Assembly: GCA_018398575.1 (NCBI GenBank)
Contig: JAGTXZ010000020.1
Location: forward strand, 310,001-374,000
Reading direction: 5' to 3'
DNA: 64,000 nt
Source of the DNA: Ampelomyces quisqualis
Lineage: Eukaryota > Ascomycota > Dothideomycetes > Pleosporales > Phaeosphaeriaceae
Numbering within the stretch: the first letter of the stretch is position 1; each line of letters opens with the position of its first letter. The notes under the pieces were generated by a model. That model did no database searches, had not been told where the DNA came from, and saw only the letters and a list, made by a program, of their open reading frames with translations. Position numbers and translations under genes: made by a program. This document shows, piece after piece, positions 30,477 to 41,730 of the stretch.

Positions 30477-33400
30477 TTATCTCGCAGTACCCTGTGCAGA
30501 GGGAGAGCTGCGGCTAGTCGAGTGGGCAGCGGGCGCGCTCGTGATCGAGGTACGCTTCTGCGTTTTCTGTGCTTCGAGCTTTTTCTTGAGCGCCTTGTGG
30601 CGGTTTCGCATCTGCTCGAGAACTGCATGGTGTCAGTGGAGGTCGAATGGAATGGTGAAGCATGACGTACGCTTTAGAATGTTCTGCCTATCCTCAGACT
30701 CGAGGCCGTTAATGTCCTCAGTCTCAAGCTTGCGACTACTCGACTCGTCCTCATCTTCGAGAATAGCCTCGACCATAGCAATCGCAGTCGAGTAATTGAT
30801 GTCACAGCCCGCCAGATTATGGCCGGTGAGTTCATCGACCGCAGCGGTCCTGCTCATCTCGATAGCGCGCTCGTACATGAGCTTCTCGGCAGTGACACCA
30901 GTAGTGAGTAGGATATTCTCTGCTGATCCGACCGTTGTGGCTGATCCAGATGCGGCTGAGAAATTCTGAGGGTGATTGGGGTGGTCCATGGGCAAATTCT
31001 GCTGAGCCTGCTTCAGCTTGCGTGCAATAATCTCAGACTTGACACAGCACTCATTGAAGCGATCGCGGACCCAGGACACAACGCGGTTCAAGCGGTCAGC
31101 GATCGTGGCGGCGCGGCTGGCGGCTTCGGGTGACAAGCTACTTCGTCGGTACTTGTTCCAGTAGTTGCCCGCGACATCCATGGCCTTGTTGAGCATCGCC
31201 AGCGTCTTGACGTAGAGCACGAGCGCTTCTTCCGCGATGATAAGAATGGTGTCTGGAGTAAGGTCATCGTCCTCATCGTCTTCGATGACATCTGTGCTTG
31301 GCTTTCGACGCACTCCACCTGGTCTGATACCCATACCCTCATCACTCGGTGCCAATGGAACGAGCTGCTTGTACTTGACCTCAGCAAAGCCGTAGATGAC
31401 GTAGCTCAGCTGCGCAAGCTCTTCGATCTTCTTGACAGTCGTTGCAGCATCATCCCTGCTCCCGTTCGGGGTGTTGTCACCAACGAGAAGTAGGCCGCTC
31501 TGAGCGGTCGGATAGGTAGGGAAAGCCGAGTATCCCTGCGGTGGAGAAAGGCCCTTCATGACTGGCGGGGAGAGACCGAGGCCTCGAATATTCACCATAT
31601 TCATAGCCTTTGTCAGAGCTGAAGTGGCGCTTTCGAGACTAGGACGATACTGTCGTCGGCGCTCGTAGGAACCAGTGCGCTGGTGGGTTAGAGATGGCTT
31701 CCGTTGAATTTGGATAGCTTTGGAAGGCACTGTAGCACCGGTGGTGGATGTTGGAGTCCCCTGGGTGGTGGAGCGTCGTTTCATGGATTCGCGGTGAATC
31801 ACCCGATCCCGCTGCGTTTGCGGACTTGCAGCAATTTCATCCGCCAAGGCGTCAATCTCCACACGCCGTTTCTCCACAAACACAAACCCATCGTCCAGTG
31901 CAGCATCCTGGGCAGCTCGCTCGGCGGTCTCCCTCATACCACCTGACTCGGTCCGCTGCGGCATTCGTTCACGTTCAGAGATTTCTGAAGGTGCTGGGGC
32001 TGGATCGCCACGAGAAGACCGACGCCTATGACCCATAGCAGCTTGTTCTGACAAAGGCATCTGTCGGCCAGGTGCAGTGGCAGCACTAGTGAGTGTTGGA
32101 CGACGCTGTTCGCGCAGAGGCACATGCTCCTCGATTGGCTCGATGGGAGCATTGCTACCTCGACGGATGGACGATGCACGAGGGGGGGTGCCAGCAGGTT
32201 GTCCAACAGAAGGTCGAGAAACAGGCCTTGACGGCGGGGTACTTCCCAGACCTGTTCTATCTCTCGGTGATCGGGAGTATGGGCTCTCAGAAGCTCGTCG
32301 CTCAAATTCTACGGGCAATTTTTGGACTCGCTTAGGCGGCTCGGCAGGCGGCTCGGGCTCGGAAGCCTGCATAGTTTGCGGGAGATCCTCGTCAACCATG
32401 TCCGGAATGTCGTCGAGGATCACTGGATCTGAAAAGAAGCTGTCGTACGACATGCGCTCGGTGGGTTTCCGCTTCAACAATGCACGAATGAGGTTCTTCA
32501 TGGCCCTACTACACACGATACCCTCGGGAAACCTGATGTGATCCTTGCGCTCCTCAATCTTCCTCAACAGCTCGACATGGTTGTTTGCCCGAAATGGTGG
32601 CCGTGCACACATCATCTCGAACAGTACAGTTCCCACCGACCACAGATCCGCCTTGGCATCATATTTCTCATAGCGCAGAATCTCTGGTGCCATGTAGAGG
32701 GGAGAACCGCAGAGGGTTTCTGCGAGAGAGGTCGTGGGCAGGATTCTGGCAAAGCCGAAATCAGCAATCTTGAGCATGGGCAGCGAGTCTATGCCTGTTG
32801 CGGGCAGCAACGAGCTCGCACCTGCAGCCAAAGGCATACGTTCGAGGGTTCCGCTTTGCGAGTAGTACATGGACGAGGGGTTCAGGAGGAGGTTTTGAGG
32901 TTTCAAATCACGGTGGATGTAGTTCTTGGACCGGAGAAATTCGAGGGCACTAGCCATTTGTTTCGCGAAATGGCGGACGATGACTTCGTGGAGGCCTCCT
33001 ACTGCCGGGTTTGGGTACTTTTCGATCATGCGCTGGGTCTGCGGGTGGTTCACAAGATCCGCACGCTTCTTGATGAAGGCGGACAGGTCCCCGAGCTCGC
33101 AGAACTCCATGATGATGTGCATGCGAGATGGCGTCTCGTGGCAGTCGATGAGAGACACAATGTGGGGGTGGTGCAGGCTTCGCAGAATGGCGATCTCGGA
33201 GACGAGGTTGTCCTTGAGCTTCTTGTTCAGCTTGTTCATGTTGACTGACTTGATGGCGACAGACTGCCGCTTCTCCTGGCATGGTGTTAGCTGGGGTCCC
33301 TGTGACACTCGAGCGCTCTGGGGTACACGTACAATGTGAATGCCCCGATAGACCTCGGCAAAGCTGCCCTTGCCGATGTGGTCCATCCGCTTGAACTTGC

Positions 33401-33482
33401 CGATGACCTGCTCCGTGGCGGCCGAGGACGACGGCGAGGCTCCGGAGCGGCGAGGGGCATAGGGGTTCGATGGAGTTGCCAT
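30477..33482 (-). CDS. ATG1: Autophagy serine/threonine kinase Atg1
   Basis: Kinase that starts autophagosome formation at the phagophore assembly site, with Atg13 and Atg17. Three exons, 33482-33333, 33275-30671 and 30622-30477, give 966 residues. The 57-nt first intron is in frame, so reading through it would insert 19 residues in the kinase domain. Kinase motifs are intact: IGKGSFAEVYRG (about 36-47), the lysine in VAIKSV (59), HRDLKPQNLLL, DFGFAR and PLYMAPEILRYEKYDAKADL. A long Ser/Pro-rich linker carries Atg8- and phospho-regulatory regions in the family. The C-terminal MIT/EAT region (LSYVIYGFAEVKYKQLVPLA to YERAIEMSRTAAVDELTG) binds Atg13. The last intron restores LEQMRNRHKALKKKLEAQKT. 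The Met at 33482 is preferred over a Pro-rich extension to 33698. Confidence 0.95.
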
Positions 33483-34768
33483 GTTGGCGGCGCTGGCCGA
33501 AGCAGCGTGGTGCAGCTGCCTCGCCGGATGTGCGCAGTGTCCGGCTACCAGGACAGATGCGGGTAGAGGGTTGGGGTGAGGTGGTTGCACATGGGCTGGT
33601 GGCGGCGGGGGGAGGTACGCAGGTAGAGGTGGTCGAGAGGTTGTCGAGAGGTCCTGGGGCACTGGGGTGTCGGTGGGCGAAGGAAGAAAAGGCAACAAGG
33701 CAGTGGGCGGGTGCAGGCAGCGGGGTATTCAACAGCGCAGCGACGAAAGAGGAGCGGACAGGCCAGTAGTCTATTCCGATGCAGGACAAGAAGCGAAGAG
33801 GCGAACAGGCACGAGGAGACGGGGAGCGCTCGCCGGCGGGCCAAGACTCGAGAAAGGCGAGCTGCTGAGGCGTGTGAAGCGTCCTAGTCACGCTTCACGT
33901 CGCCCGCCCACGAAGAGCCTAGCGCGTTCCTTATCCTTATCAGCCGCCCGACGCGTCCGAAGCGAAGCTTGTCTTCACCCGACCATCTGCTGTAGTGAGT
34001 CAGTGAGTCGTGACCAGGCTGCCGTCTGGTGCATGTCATGTGGCCGCTGCCCGCTGCATGACGCTTTCGCACGCAATCCGCCGTGCTTCGCGCCTGGTCG
34101 TCGATGACCGCAGCAGCCGATGCGCAAGTTGCAACACACTGCACAGTGACACGCCTCGCTGCCTGGCGGGTTGCTGCTTTGGGGGCATGCGGCACAGCGC
34201 GTCCTGATCCCGTGCCAACCAATCACAGCCATGGCCAAGGGATCTGCCGATGCTGCGCTAGTGGCCGCTCACCGGCATGCGCCGTCATGTCAGCCTCGCG
34301 CCCAGTCCGAGTGACTCGGTCAACGTTGATTCAACAGCAGTGACCAGGAATCTACATCGAGCAATGACTGCACCAGAGACATGGACATGCATCGTTGAAC
34401 CTATGTCATGTTGCTCGTATCCACCATGCACGCCTGAGGCTCACCTACAAGGTCAGAAGTGACAAGCGGCCCACGTGAACGACCCACGTGATCACGTCCG
34501 TTCTCCCAGTGTGCAGTGTACAGTGTACACCTTCATCCCCAACACGACATGTCAACTCAACTCCCGAGGCCCCACCCTCGAGCCTGGTGATCGACTGTTC
34601 ATCCCGGCTGCCATCTTCGCCGTCACTGCTTACTGCAAGAATATGGGAAGACAAAAGGCAACGGGCTCCAGAGTGATCACATTTGCTCGGGAATGCCACA
34701 CGCTGGTCATCATGTTTGGTATCTAGATACAATGCCGAAACGCCAAGCCATGCAGATGGCGTCGACCT
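33483..34768. promoter_or_regulatory. ATG1 upstream region with paired E-boxes
   Basis: 1.3-kb region between the ATG1 start and the RRP9 3' end. Two perfect CACGTG sites lie at 34472-34477 and 34485-34490, 13 bp apart start to start, about 1 kb from ATG1 and 280 bp beyond the RRP9 stop. The pair could bind bHLH factors, but the link to ATG1 is inferred. No gene was recognised. Confidence 0.35.
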
Positions 34769-36562
34769 CTACTCGTCGAGTTCCAAGTCTTCAATGCCGT
34801 TGGCCAGAGTTTTCCGTGGTACTTCGAAAACATGGATACCGTTTTTCACTTTTGCCGACATCCATCGCGCCAATCGAGGCTCTTTGCCGACGGCTGCAAC
34901 GATGCACAATCCTTCTTTGCCCCGATCTCCGCGCTCTTGGACAGAAAGACCATTGACGATGCCTCGGATCAAAATGGCCTTGTCGTTCTCGTCACCATTG
35001 ACCATCTGTTCGTCTTCTGCCGCGGGAATGCGTCCCACCTTTCCGACTGGCTCAATAGACCGTTTGTCAGCGCCAATTTTCCACGCTCGTATCCACCCGT
35101 CCCAACTCGCTGTGAGAATGAGGTTGGCAAAAGGGACCGTGGCGAGTGCGGTAACGTATCTCGGCAAGCGAGGTCCTGGCTTCATTGATGTCGCGGCGTC
35201 GTGGTTGGCCGACATCTTGTCTGGAGGCAGAGGCGCATCCCGGCCGTGGGTGAGCGGCTGAACGAAGAGTGGTTTCTTCCTGTTGACCGACCATAATGAC
35301 AGCGCGCCATTGTCTGAGGCAGTTACGAAGAGCGACGCATCGAGCAGCGCAACGCAGTCAATTGATCCTTCGGCATAGGCTATTGGCGGGTCGTCTTCGT
35401 GGTGAATACCATTGACCTCCGAGTCCTTCGCCCTGTCTTCCTCGTCTGCGTGTTTGCCGAATTGGCCTTTGCGCAATTTTGCCATTCCCTTCTGTCTTGC
35501 TGTGCCACCGCCGTGGAACACGAGCTGGTTCTCTTCGACTACCCTCCACAAGCGTGCTGACCGATCCCGTGCACCGACACTGACGCAAGTCTCCTGATTG
35601 ACTTCTAATCCACCAGCAATACCAACGACAGTATCTTGATGTCCGACCAGCGTTTCAATGTAAGCATTTTCAGGCGCGCTCCATACAATGACGGCTCGAT
35701 CTGCGCCTCCTGAGAACAATTGTTCGGTCCCTCGGCGGAACGAAAGCGAAGTGACTGCGTCTCGATGGCGGGTGAAGAGGTGTCGCGGTGTGAGCGTCTC
35801 GGCGTCCCAGATGATGAGGCGAGCGTGCTTGTCTCCCGTAGCGAGGTACTTTCCAGAGTCTGATACCGCAATGGATATGATCTCGCCGGTATGGCCGACA
35901 AAAGCTCTGTCGCCTTTCTTGTTCTTGTTTCCTTTCCGCCAGAAGAGCTTTTTGGGTGTTCTGCGCGGCGTAATGTTCGACGGTCGGGTTGGATTTGGCG
36001 CAAAAGACTTGGGATCGGGAATTTCCCACTTTTCCACGCAGAGATCTTTACTAATGGTCCATGCGTACGGCAGTTTCATAGCACAGCCAGTGATGGCCTT
36101 TTGTAGTCCAGAATGTCCAAAGACGTGTGAGGCTTCTTCAAAATCCAATTCCTGTGCAATGTGTCTGTAGATCTTCCCCTTGTTCTCCGCCACGTCCTCC
36201 TTCAGCCTCTCAGCAATCAGATCCTTGTCGATTTGTTCTGCATCAAAGCCAACTTCCTCTTCGACCTCGTCCCGGATGTTGTCAAGATACCGCTGTGCTA
36301 GCCTTAAGCGCTTTTCCGCGGCGGTTTCTCCCTCGTCGTCTGAAGACTCTGATTCGCCGTCCTGTGCGTCAAAATCATGCCCGCGACCATCATCCGAGCT
36401 TTCGCCGCTACTTATCGACTCTTCGCGCTGAATGCGGCGGGCGGTTTTGGCAGGTCGTGCAGCATTCGAGCCGGGGTCGCGGCTTCGTGGGGCGCTGTTG
36501 GCGCCTTCGGGTCGTTTCCGTTTCCGGTGGGAAGCTGGCGTGGTGAAGAACGAGGAAGACAT
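34769..36562 (-). CDS. RRP9: U3 snoRNP WD40 protein Rrp9 (U3-55K)
   Basis: Nucleolar U3 snoRNP protein needed for pre-rRNA cleavage at sites A0-A2. Intronless, 597 residues from the Met at 36562 (MSSSFFTTPASHRKRKRPEG). The N-terminus is Ser/Asp/Glu-rich with basic nuclear localisation stretches. The conserved helical segment AEKRLRLAQRYLDNIR precedes a seven-blade WD40 propeller (GHTGEIISIAVSDSGKYLAT, HRDAVTSLSFRRGTEQLFSG, GHQDTVVGIAGG, and RYVTALATVPFANLILTASW near the end). An in-frame upstream Met at 36646 would add 28 residues and is not needed. It is divergent from RPT4 with 331 bp between starts. Confidence 0.93.
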   Translation of the reverse strand: MSSSFFTTPASHRKRKRPEGANSAPRSRDPGSNAARPAKTARRIQREESISSGESSDDGRGHDFDAQDGESESSDDEGETAAEKRLRLAQRYLDNIRDEVEEEVGFDAEQIDKDLIAERLKEDVAENKGKIYRHIAQELDFEEASHVFGHSGLQKAITGCAMKLPYAWTISKDLCVEKWEIPDPKSFAPNPTRPSNITPRRTPKKLFWRKGNKNKKGDRAFVGHTGEIISIAVSDSGKYLATGDKHARLIIWDAETLTPRHLFTRHRDAVTSLSFRRGTEQLFSGGADRAVIVWSAPENAYIETLVGHQDTVVGIAGGLEVNQETCVSVGARDRSARLWRVVEENQLVFHGGGTARQKGMAKLRKGQFGKHADEEDRAKDSEVNGIHHEDDPPIAYAEGSIDCVALLDASLFVTASDNGALSLWSVNRKKPLFVQPLTHGRDAPLPPDKMSANHDAATSMKPGPRLPRYVTALATVPFANLILTASWDGWIRAWKIGADKRSIEPVGKVGRIPAAEDEQMVNGDENDKAILIRGIVNGLSVQERGDRGKEGLCIVAAVGKEPRLARWMSAKVKNGIHVFEVPRKTLANGIEDLELDE

Positions 36563-36893
36563 GGCGGGCGTTGCGATTGTGAAGGTCGCGCGAAGTTTCC
36601 TCAGCAAAGCGATCGGCGAACTTTTTTCTGGCGCCGACGGAGGCATTAACTACTCCGTACCTAGCACCGCCAAGCTAGCCCGCGGCCGTGCGCGCCTACC
36701 CAGAGCTTCAACCACGAGGTGGACCAGAGCCGTTCACATGACACGCGCCATCACCGTCCCTCTTCTCTTCCGACCCGTCAGCCTCACCGTCGACTAGAAC
36801 TCCAGGCGCCAAACACCGACATCCTCCGCAAACTCGGGTGTTTCCGCATCACCACTGCCTGAGCCCGCCTCTCGGACCACCAGACACGCGCAC
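36563..36893. promoter_or_regulatory. Divergent RRP9/RPT4 promoter
   Basis: 331-bp spacer between a ribosome-biogenesis gene and a proteasome gene transcribed in opposite directions. I saw no exact yeast-type proteasome element (GGTGGCAAA). Confidence 0.5.
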
Positions 36894-38194
36894 ATGGCCA
36901 CCATGAGCAGCAGCAGCGAACCAGAGCGCGAGCACGCCCTCGAGCAGTACAAGGGCAAGCTTCTGGAGTCGAGAGAGTGGGAGGCGAAGCTCAAGTCGCT
37001 GCGGTTAGAGATCAAGGGCCTGCAGCACGACTTTGACGTATCAGAGGACAACATCAAGGCGCTGCAGAGCGTCGGGCAGATAATAGGAGAGGTGCTGAAG
37101 CAGCTGGACGAGGAGAGGTGTAGGTTCCACGCTCATGCTTGTGGGATGCTACTATGGATGCGGACTAACACGCGGCAGTCATTGTCAAGGCATCATCAGG
37201 GCCCCGCTACGTGGTCGGCTGCCGGTCCAAGGTCGACAAGGTCAAGCTGAAGCAAGGCACACGTGTCGCCCTCGACATGACCACTCTCACCATCATGCGC
37301 ATGCTACCCCGCGAAGTCGACCCCCTGGTCTACAACATGTCGCTGGAGGATCCTGGACAGGTCAGCTTCGGCGGTATCGGTGGCCTGAACGAGCAGATTC
37401 GAGAGCTGCGAGAGGTCATCGAGCTGCCGCTGAAGAACCCCGAACTGTTCTTGCGAGTAGGAATCAAGCCACCGAAAGGTGTCTTGCTCTACGGGCCGCC
37501 GGGTACTGGAAAGACGCTGCTTGCGCGAGCCGTGGCGAGCAGTCTGGAGACCAACTTTCTCAAGGTCGTCTCATCGGCCATTGTCGACAAGTACATTGGA
37601 GAGTCAGCCCGCCTGATCCGCGAGATGTTCGGTTATGCCAAAGAACACGAGCCTTGCATCATCTTCATGGACGAGATCGATGCCATCGGTGGACGAAGAT
37701 TCTCCGAGGGCACATCCGCAGATCGTGAGATTCAGCGTACGCTGATGGAACTGCTAAACCAGCTGGACGGTTTCGACTACCTCGGACAGACCAAGATCAT
37801 CATGGCGACAAATCGACCGGACACGCTCGACCCTGCTCTGCTCCGGGCTGGCCGTCTGGACAGGAAGATTGAGATTTCATTGCCCAATGAAGTTGGTCGC
37901 CTCGAAATCATGAAAATTCACTCTGCGAGCGTAGTAACAGACGGCGAGATCGACTTTGAGAGCATAGTCAAGATGAGCGATGGCTTCAACGGTGCCGATC
38001 TGCGCAACGTTGTTACTGAAGCGTGAGTTCCTGATCCTCCATTCCTGGCCATTCCACCGCTGACATACTGCAGTGGCCTGTTCGCCATCAAAGACTACCG
38101 AGACTCGATCAACCAAGACGACTTCAACAAGGCAGTGCGCAAGATGGCCGAGTCGAAGAAGCTGGAAGGCAAGCTGGACTACCAGAAGTTGTAG
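36894..38194 (+). CDS. RPT4: 26S proteasome regulatory ATPase Rpt4
   Basis: One of six AAA ATPases in the 19S base that unfold and translocate substrates into the 20S proteasome. Three exons, 36894-37119, 37179-38022 and 38074-38194 (introns 59 and 51 nt), give 396 residues. An N-terminal coiled coil (about 10-70) leads to the OB domain (FIVKASSGPRYVVGCRS after the first junction). Walker A is GPPGTGKT, Walker B IIFMDEIDAI, and the second region of homology has NRPDTLDPALLRAGRLDR with the arginine fingers. The second junction gives VTEAGLFAIKDYR. The C-terminus ends in KLDYQKL. A Met at 36903 would shorten the protein by three residues. Identity as Rpt4 rather than another Rpt rests on the overall match, including VSFGGIGGLNEQIRELREVI. 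Confidence 0.95.
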
Positions 38195-38738
38195 AGGTGG
38201 TCATGGCAGCCTATTGCTGGCTGTGGAAGCAGCATGAGCTTGCAAACCATGTACGATAATATGATATATGGATAGCAGCATATTACCAACTATGTGCAGC
38301 CCTGACGTATCCTACTAGTCGACGACGATATGCCCATGCCTTATGAGGATGATCCATGAATATTCAGCTCGACGAAGGCGTAGTGCAGGGGTTCCGCGGG
38401 CATTCCGAAAATGTGGAGCAACAACGTCAGCCGTTGGCAAGTCGCAAGGCCGCCAAATGTCCAAGTGAAAACGAGTTCAATGAGGCTGTGTGGCACTTGA
38501 ACCACTCGTCCCCATCTCTACCAGCCTTACCTCTGTCGCTCTCGCCCTGCAAGCCATCGCATTCGCTTGCCGCTTGCCAATTTCTTCCAAGGGAGCTCAA
38601 CGCTTGTGCCACGGCACCACTTCCGCGCACGCGCAACTTCCAGCGATGCGCGTACGTCACCGATGAGAACAACGCATTGAAGTTGGCAGAGTCGCAAAGC
38701 ATAGCTGCATGCGGGCTGGAGAAGAGGTGCATGTCAAC
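38195..38738. other. Intergenic between RPT4 and dolichol kinase
   Basis: RPT4 3' flank and promoter of the next gene. Overlapping short frames on both strands show no family resemblance. Confidence 0.45.
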
Positions 38739-41564
38739 ATGGCAGAAGAAGTCGGGATTGAAGATGCGCGGCTTGATGCGCCCACCACGCCTTCCGACAT
38801 AGGAACACTCGAACAGTTCCGCCGGTCGCCGCACCCATATCTTCGTCACAAGGACGAGATTCGGAGGCCCTCGCCCGAACGATTCTCATCTCGCACAAGA
38901 TTCGATGCGGATGGCAGAAAGCGGAGGAAAGCGCAGTCGCAGTCGCCCAGCGAAAGTGGCACCGAAGCAGACGATGAAGGCTACAGCTTCGTAAAGGCGC
39001 TGCCGCCCCCGCCCCTACGACCGCATAAGGGCCTTCGACACACAGGTCAAGGGGCCCAAAGTCCCCTCTTGACCCCGACGCAGATTGACGACGAGAGGCG
39101 CAAGTTTTCCGACGAGTACTTCGACGAGAAGAAGAGAAAGACACGCAAGGGAGGCCCATCGTTTACAGACGAGGAGGCAATAATAGCAAGGCAGAAGTAC
39201 CTTCAAAGGCGCCGCAATGAACTCGTGAGAAGAGCTACGGAGACAGTGCTACTGGCCGTAATCGGTGTACTTGCAGTAAGCGGTTGCGCTTGTTGGAAGC
39301 AGCTACTGGGCTGGCATAGAGGTGTGCACGCAATTACTCACCATGTGCCCAAGGGCCAGACTAACCATGTCTTAGTAGAGTTGGTGACGCACGCTGCTGT
39401 CATGGCAGGCCTTCTGATTCTTTACCCCATTCGGGTCTTCTACTACTCATGGCGGAGAGGGAGTCCGTCAAATCTCCGTTTCCGGAAACGCATACACGTA
39501 CCAGCCGCTTTTGACCCGGCTACCATTTTATACCCCACCATTCTACCAATTCTAATCTCGATATCGCTTTTTGCTTCGTTCCCGAAACCGCTGCTACCCA
39601 ACATACTCCTGGCGCTCGCAGCACTGCCAGCTCGCCTGATACCATTCAAGCAAGCCACCCTGGGTTATTCAAATCTTCATTGGCTTTTGTCCATTCTACC
39701 ACTAATCGCTGCGGAGAACACCGACATTCCGTCAAGACTATTCGCGACAAAGCCTTACAAGCTGAGATTTCCCTCTCCAGAGGACGGACTAGATCCAGAA
39801 TCGCTGGTTACGCTCTTTGCGCTTCATCAGGCGCTCTTACCGCCATTATATTACCTTACAACGACGAGCTTGCTACCAACAGAACTGCATCTTTTGTCCA
39901 TCGGATTAATCAACCTTTTGTTGTTCTCTGACTCTCCACAAGCAGGCATCCTTACGACGTTAATGTGGCTTGGTGGATTGGGATTATTCGTAACTTGTGG
40001 AAACGTGTTGAAGTGGGGTGTGGCGCTTGCACGCATTCCACGATGGAAGCTGAGGCGCGCTGGACAAGCCATTATGAAAAGCCAGTCTTTCTTACACATC
40101 TTGAATCAAACTCTCAAGTCAAGACGCTCACAGCATGGAACGACAGTCAGCGTCACCGACAGCGATGCAGACGAGGACGAGCCATTTATGTCAAACGCAA
40201 TGCACAAGACTAAGAGCACGAAAGGCAACATTTTGGACTCTTTCCGGAAGAACAGCCTAATAGCGAACAGACACGAGCCCCAATCTGCGGTAGAGGTAGA
40301 GCAGCCCAGCTTTCAAGACACCGACAGCCAAGTTGACGCAGTCAATACGCTTAAACGCCAACGGCGAAACACTCTTCCCGTACTAGCTGCTCACGACCAC
40401 ACTTCCACACATCGTTACGCGCACCGCAGACGCTCCAAATCGATCGCTCAATCTTATCTCTCCCTCACTCCCACACAGGCCGCAGTTCGAAAATGGCTGT
40501 ACGCCGGATACTTTTACCTGTTTGTAGTCATCACCATCCTACTTCCCATTCGATCTACAATCGGCACGAAGGCGTTACACTCCCATGAACCGTTCGGATG
40601 GGCCGTAGGATATCTATTCGGCAACATCCCGCGCCTCCGTTGGGAAGTCTTTAGCCACGACCTGACCTCCTGGATCCCGCTACCACCCCTCATTGACGCT
40701 GAGAACATCCACCAAAAAGAGCGCCCCTTGGCTCCCATCGAGCATCTTCGACACGTCATCATCGGGGAAGCAAATACCCGCCTCGTCCTCGCCGCATACT
40801 GCATCTGCACCATCATATTCGGCCTCTTATCCGTGTTTTCCCTCTCCGCCGTTGTCGAAGTCGATACCCGCCGGAAAGTTTTCCACGGAACTATGGTTGC
40901 TATGTTACTTCCTACAATCTTTATAGACCCGTGCTTCGTGAGTTTAGCACTCGCCATCGTACTCGCTATTTTCCTTCTTCTCGACCTTATCCGCGCCTCA
41001 CAACTCCCGCCACTGTCGAAACCCATCGCCCGCTTCCTAACCCCATACGTCGATGGCAGAGACCTGCGCGGCCCCGTCGTGGTCAGCCATATCTTCCTTT
41101 TAATTGGATGCGCTATACCCCTGTGGCTCAGTCTGGCCGGCACACAGCGCTCAGGCATTGCGCCATGGATCGACTGGAATGTTGCTTCCCGCGATGTAAG
41201 CATGCTAGCCGGCGTAATCTGCGTGGGAATGGGTGACGCGGCCGCATCACTCATCGGTCGCAGGTACGGTCGGAGAAAGTGGCCTTGGGCTGGCGGCAAG
41301 TCGCTTGAAGGCTCGTTCGCATTTGCTGTTGCCGTTATGGTAGGTTTGGTAGTTGGAAAAGCATGGTTAGCGATTGGTTGGGGAGACGCGAGACAGTATC
41401 ATGTTAGCCAAGAGGAGTGGATACGGGGGGTGGTGAAGGTGCTGGGGAAGGCGGGGGTGTGTGCCGTGGGAGCGAGTTTGAATGAAGCGGTGCTGACGGG
41501 GGGGAATGATAATGTTGTTGTGCCGGTTATTTTGTGGGTGTTGGTTAGGGGAGTGGGGTTGTAG
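38739..41564 (+). CDS. SEC59: Dolichol kinase
   Basis: ER membrane enzyme that phosphorylates dolichol with CTP, supplying dolichyl phosphate for N-glycosylation, GPI anchors and mannosylation. Intronless; 941 residues from the Met at 38739. A ~175-residue charged cytoplasmic N-terminus is followed by many hydrophobic helices (first about 178-198, VLLAVIGVLAVSGCACW), as in fungal Sec59 but longer than the yeast protein. The conserved catalytic C-terminus is clear: RKVFHGTMVAMLLPTIFIDP, then GDAAASLIGRRYGRRKWPWA and GGKSLEGS. The enzyme needs the acidic residue of GDAAAS for CTP binding. An in-frame Met ten codons upstream (38709) is equally open. A large hydrophilic loop around residues 445-590 is typical of Pezizomycotina. 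Confidence 0.92.
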   Translation: MAEEVGIEDARLDAPTTPSDIGTLEQFRRSPHPYLRHKDEIRRPSPERFSSRTRFDADGRKRRKAQSQSPSESGTEADDEGYSFVKALPPPPLRPHKGLRHTGQGAQSPLLTPTQIDDERRKFSDEYFDEKKRKTRKGGPSFTDEEAIIARQKYLQRRRNELVRRATETVLLAVIGVLAVSGCACWKQLLGWHRGVHAITHHVPKGQTNHVLVELVTHAAVMAGLLILYPIRVFYYSWRRGSPSNLRFRKRIHVPAAFDPATILYPTILPILISISLFASFPKPLLPNILLALAALPARLIPFKQATLGYSNLHWLLSILPLIAAENTDIPSRLFATKPYKLRFPSPEDGLDPESLVTLFALHQALLPPLYYLTTTSLLPTELHLLSIGLINLLLFSDSPQAGILTTLMWLGGLGLFVTCGNVLKWGVALARIPRWKLRRAGQAIMKSQSFLHILNQTLKSRRSQHGTTVSVTDSDADEDEPFMSNAMHKTKSTKGNILDSFRKNSLIANRHEPQSAVEVEQPSFQDTDSQVDAVNTLKRQRRNTLPVLAAHDHTSTHRYAHRRRSKSIAQSYLSLTPTQAAVRKWLYAGYFYLFVVITILLPIRSTIGTKALHSHEPFGWAVGYLFGNIPRLRWEVFSHDLTSWIPLPPLIDAENIHQKERPLAPIEHLRHVIIGEANTRLVLAAYCICTIIFGLLSVFSLSAVVEVDTRRKVFHGTMVAMLLPTIFIDPCFVSLALAIVLAIFLLLDLIRASQLPPLSKPIARFLTPYVDGRDLRGPVVVSHIFLLIGCAIPLWLSLAGTQRSGIAPWIDWNVASRDVSMLAGVICVGMGDAAASLIGRRYGRRKWPWAGGKSLEGSFAFAVAVMVGLVVGKAWLAIGWGDARQYHVSQEEWIRGVVKVLGKAGVCAVGASLNEAVLTGGNDNVVVPVILWVLVRGVGL

Positions 41565-41730
41565 GCTGTAGGATCATGTCTGTTCCAACTGATGCTTGAG
41601 CCCGCGAACCAGACATCGGGTCGCGCCGAGCCCTGCATCACATGTCTTGGCACCTCGCCCTCTTTTCCCATGATCCGCCGATTCTGCTTCTCCAATCTCG
41701 AGTCAGACCCAGTCCATCTTTTCACACGTA

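Noticed and set aside
40514..41299. 261-residue minus-strand frame
   Set aside because: Antisense of the dolichol kinase catalytic region; no recognisable domain.
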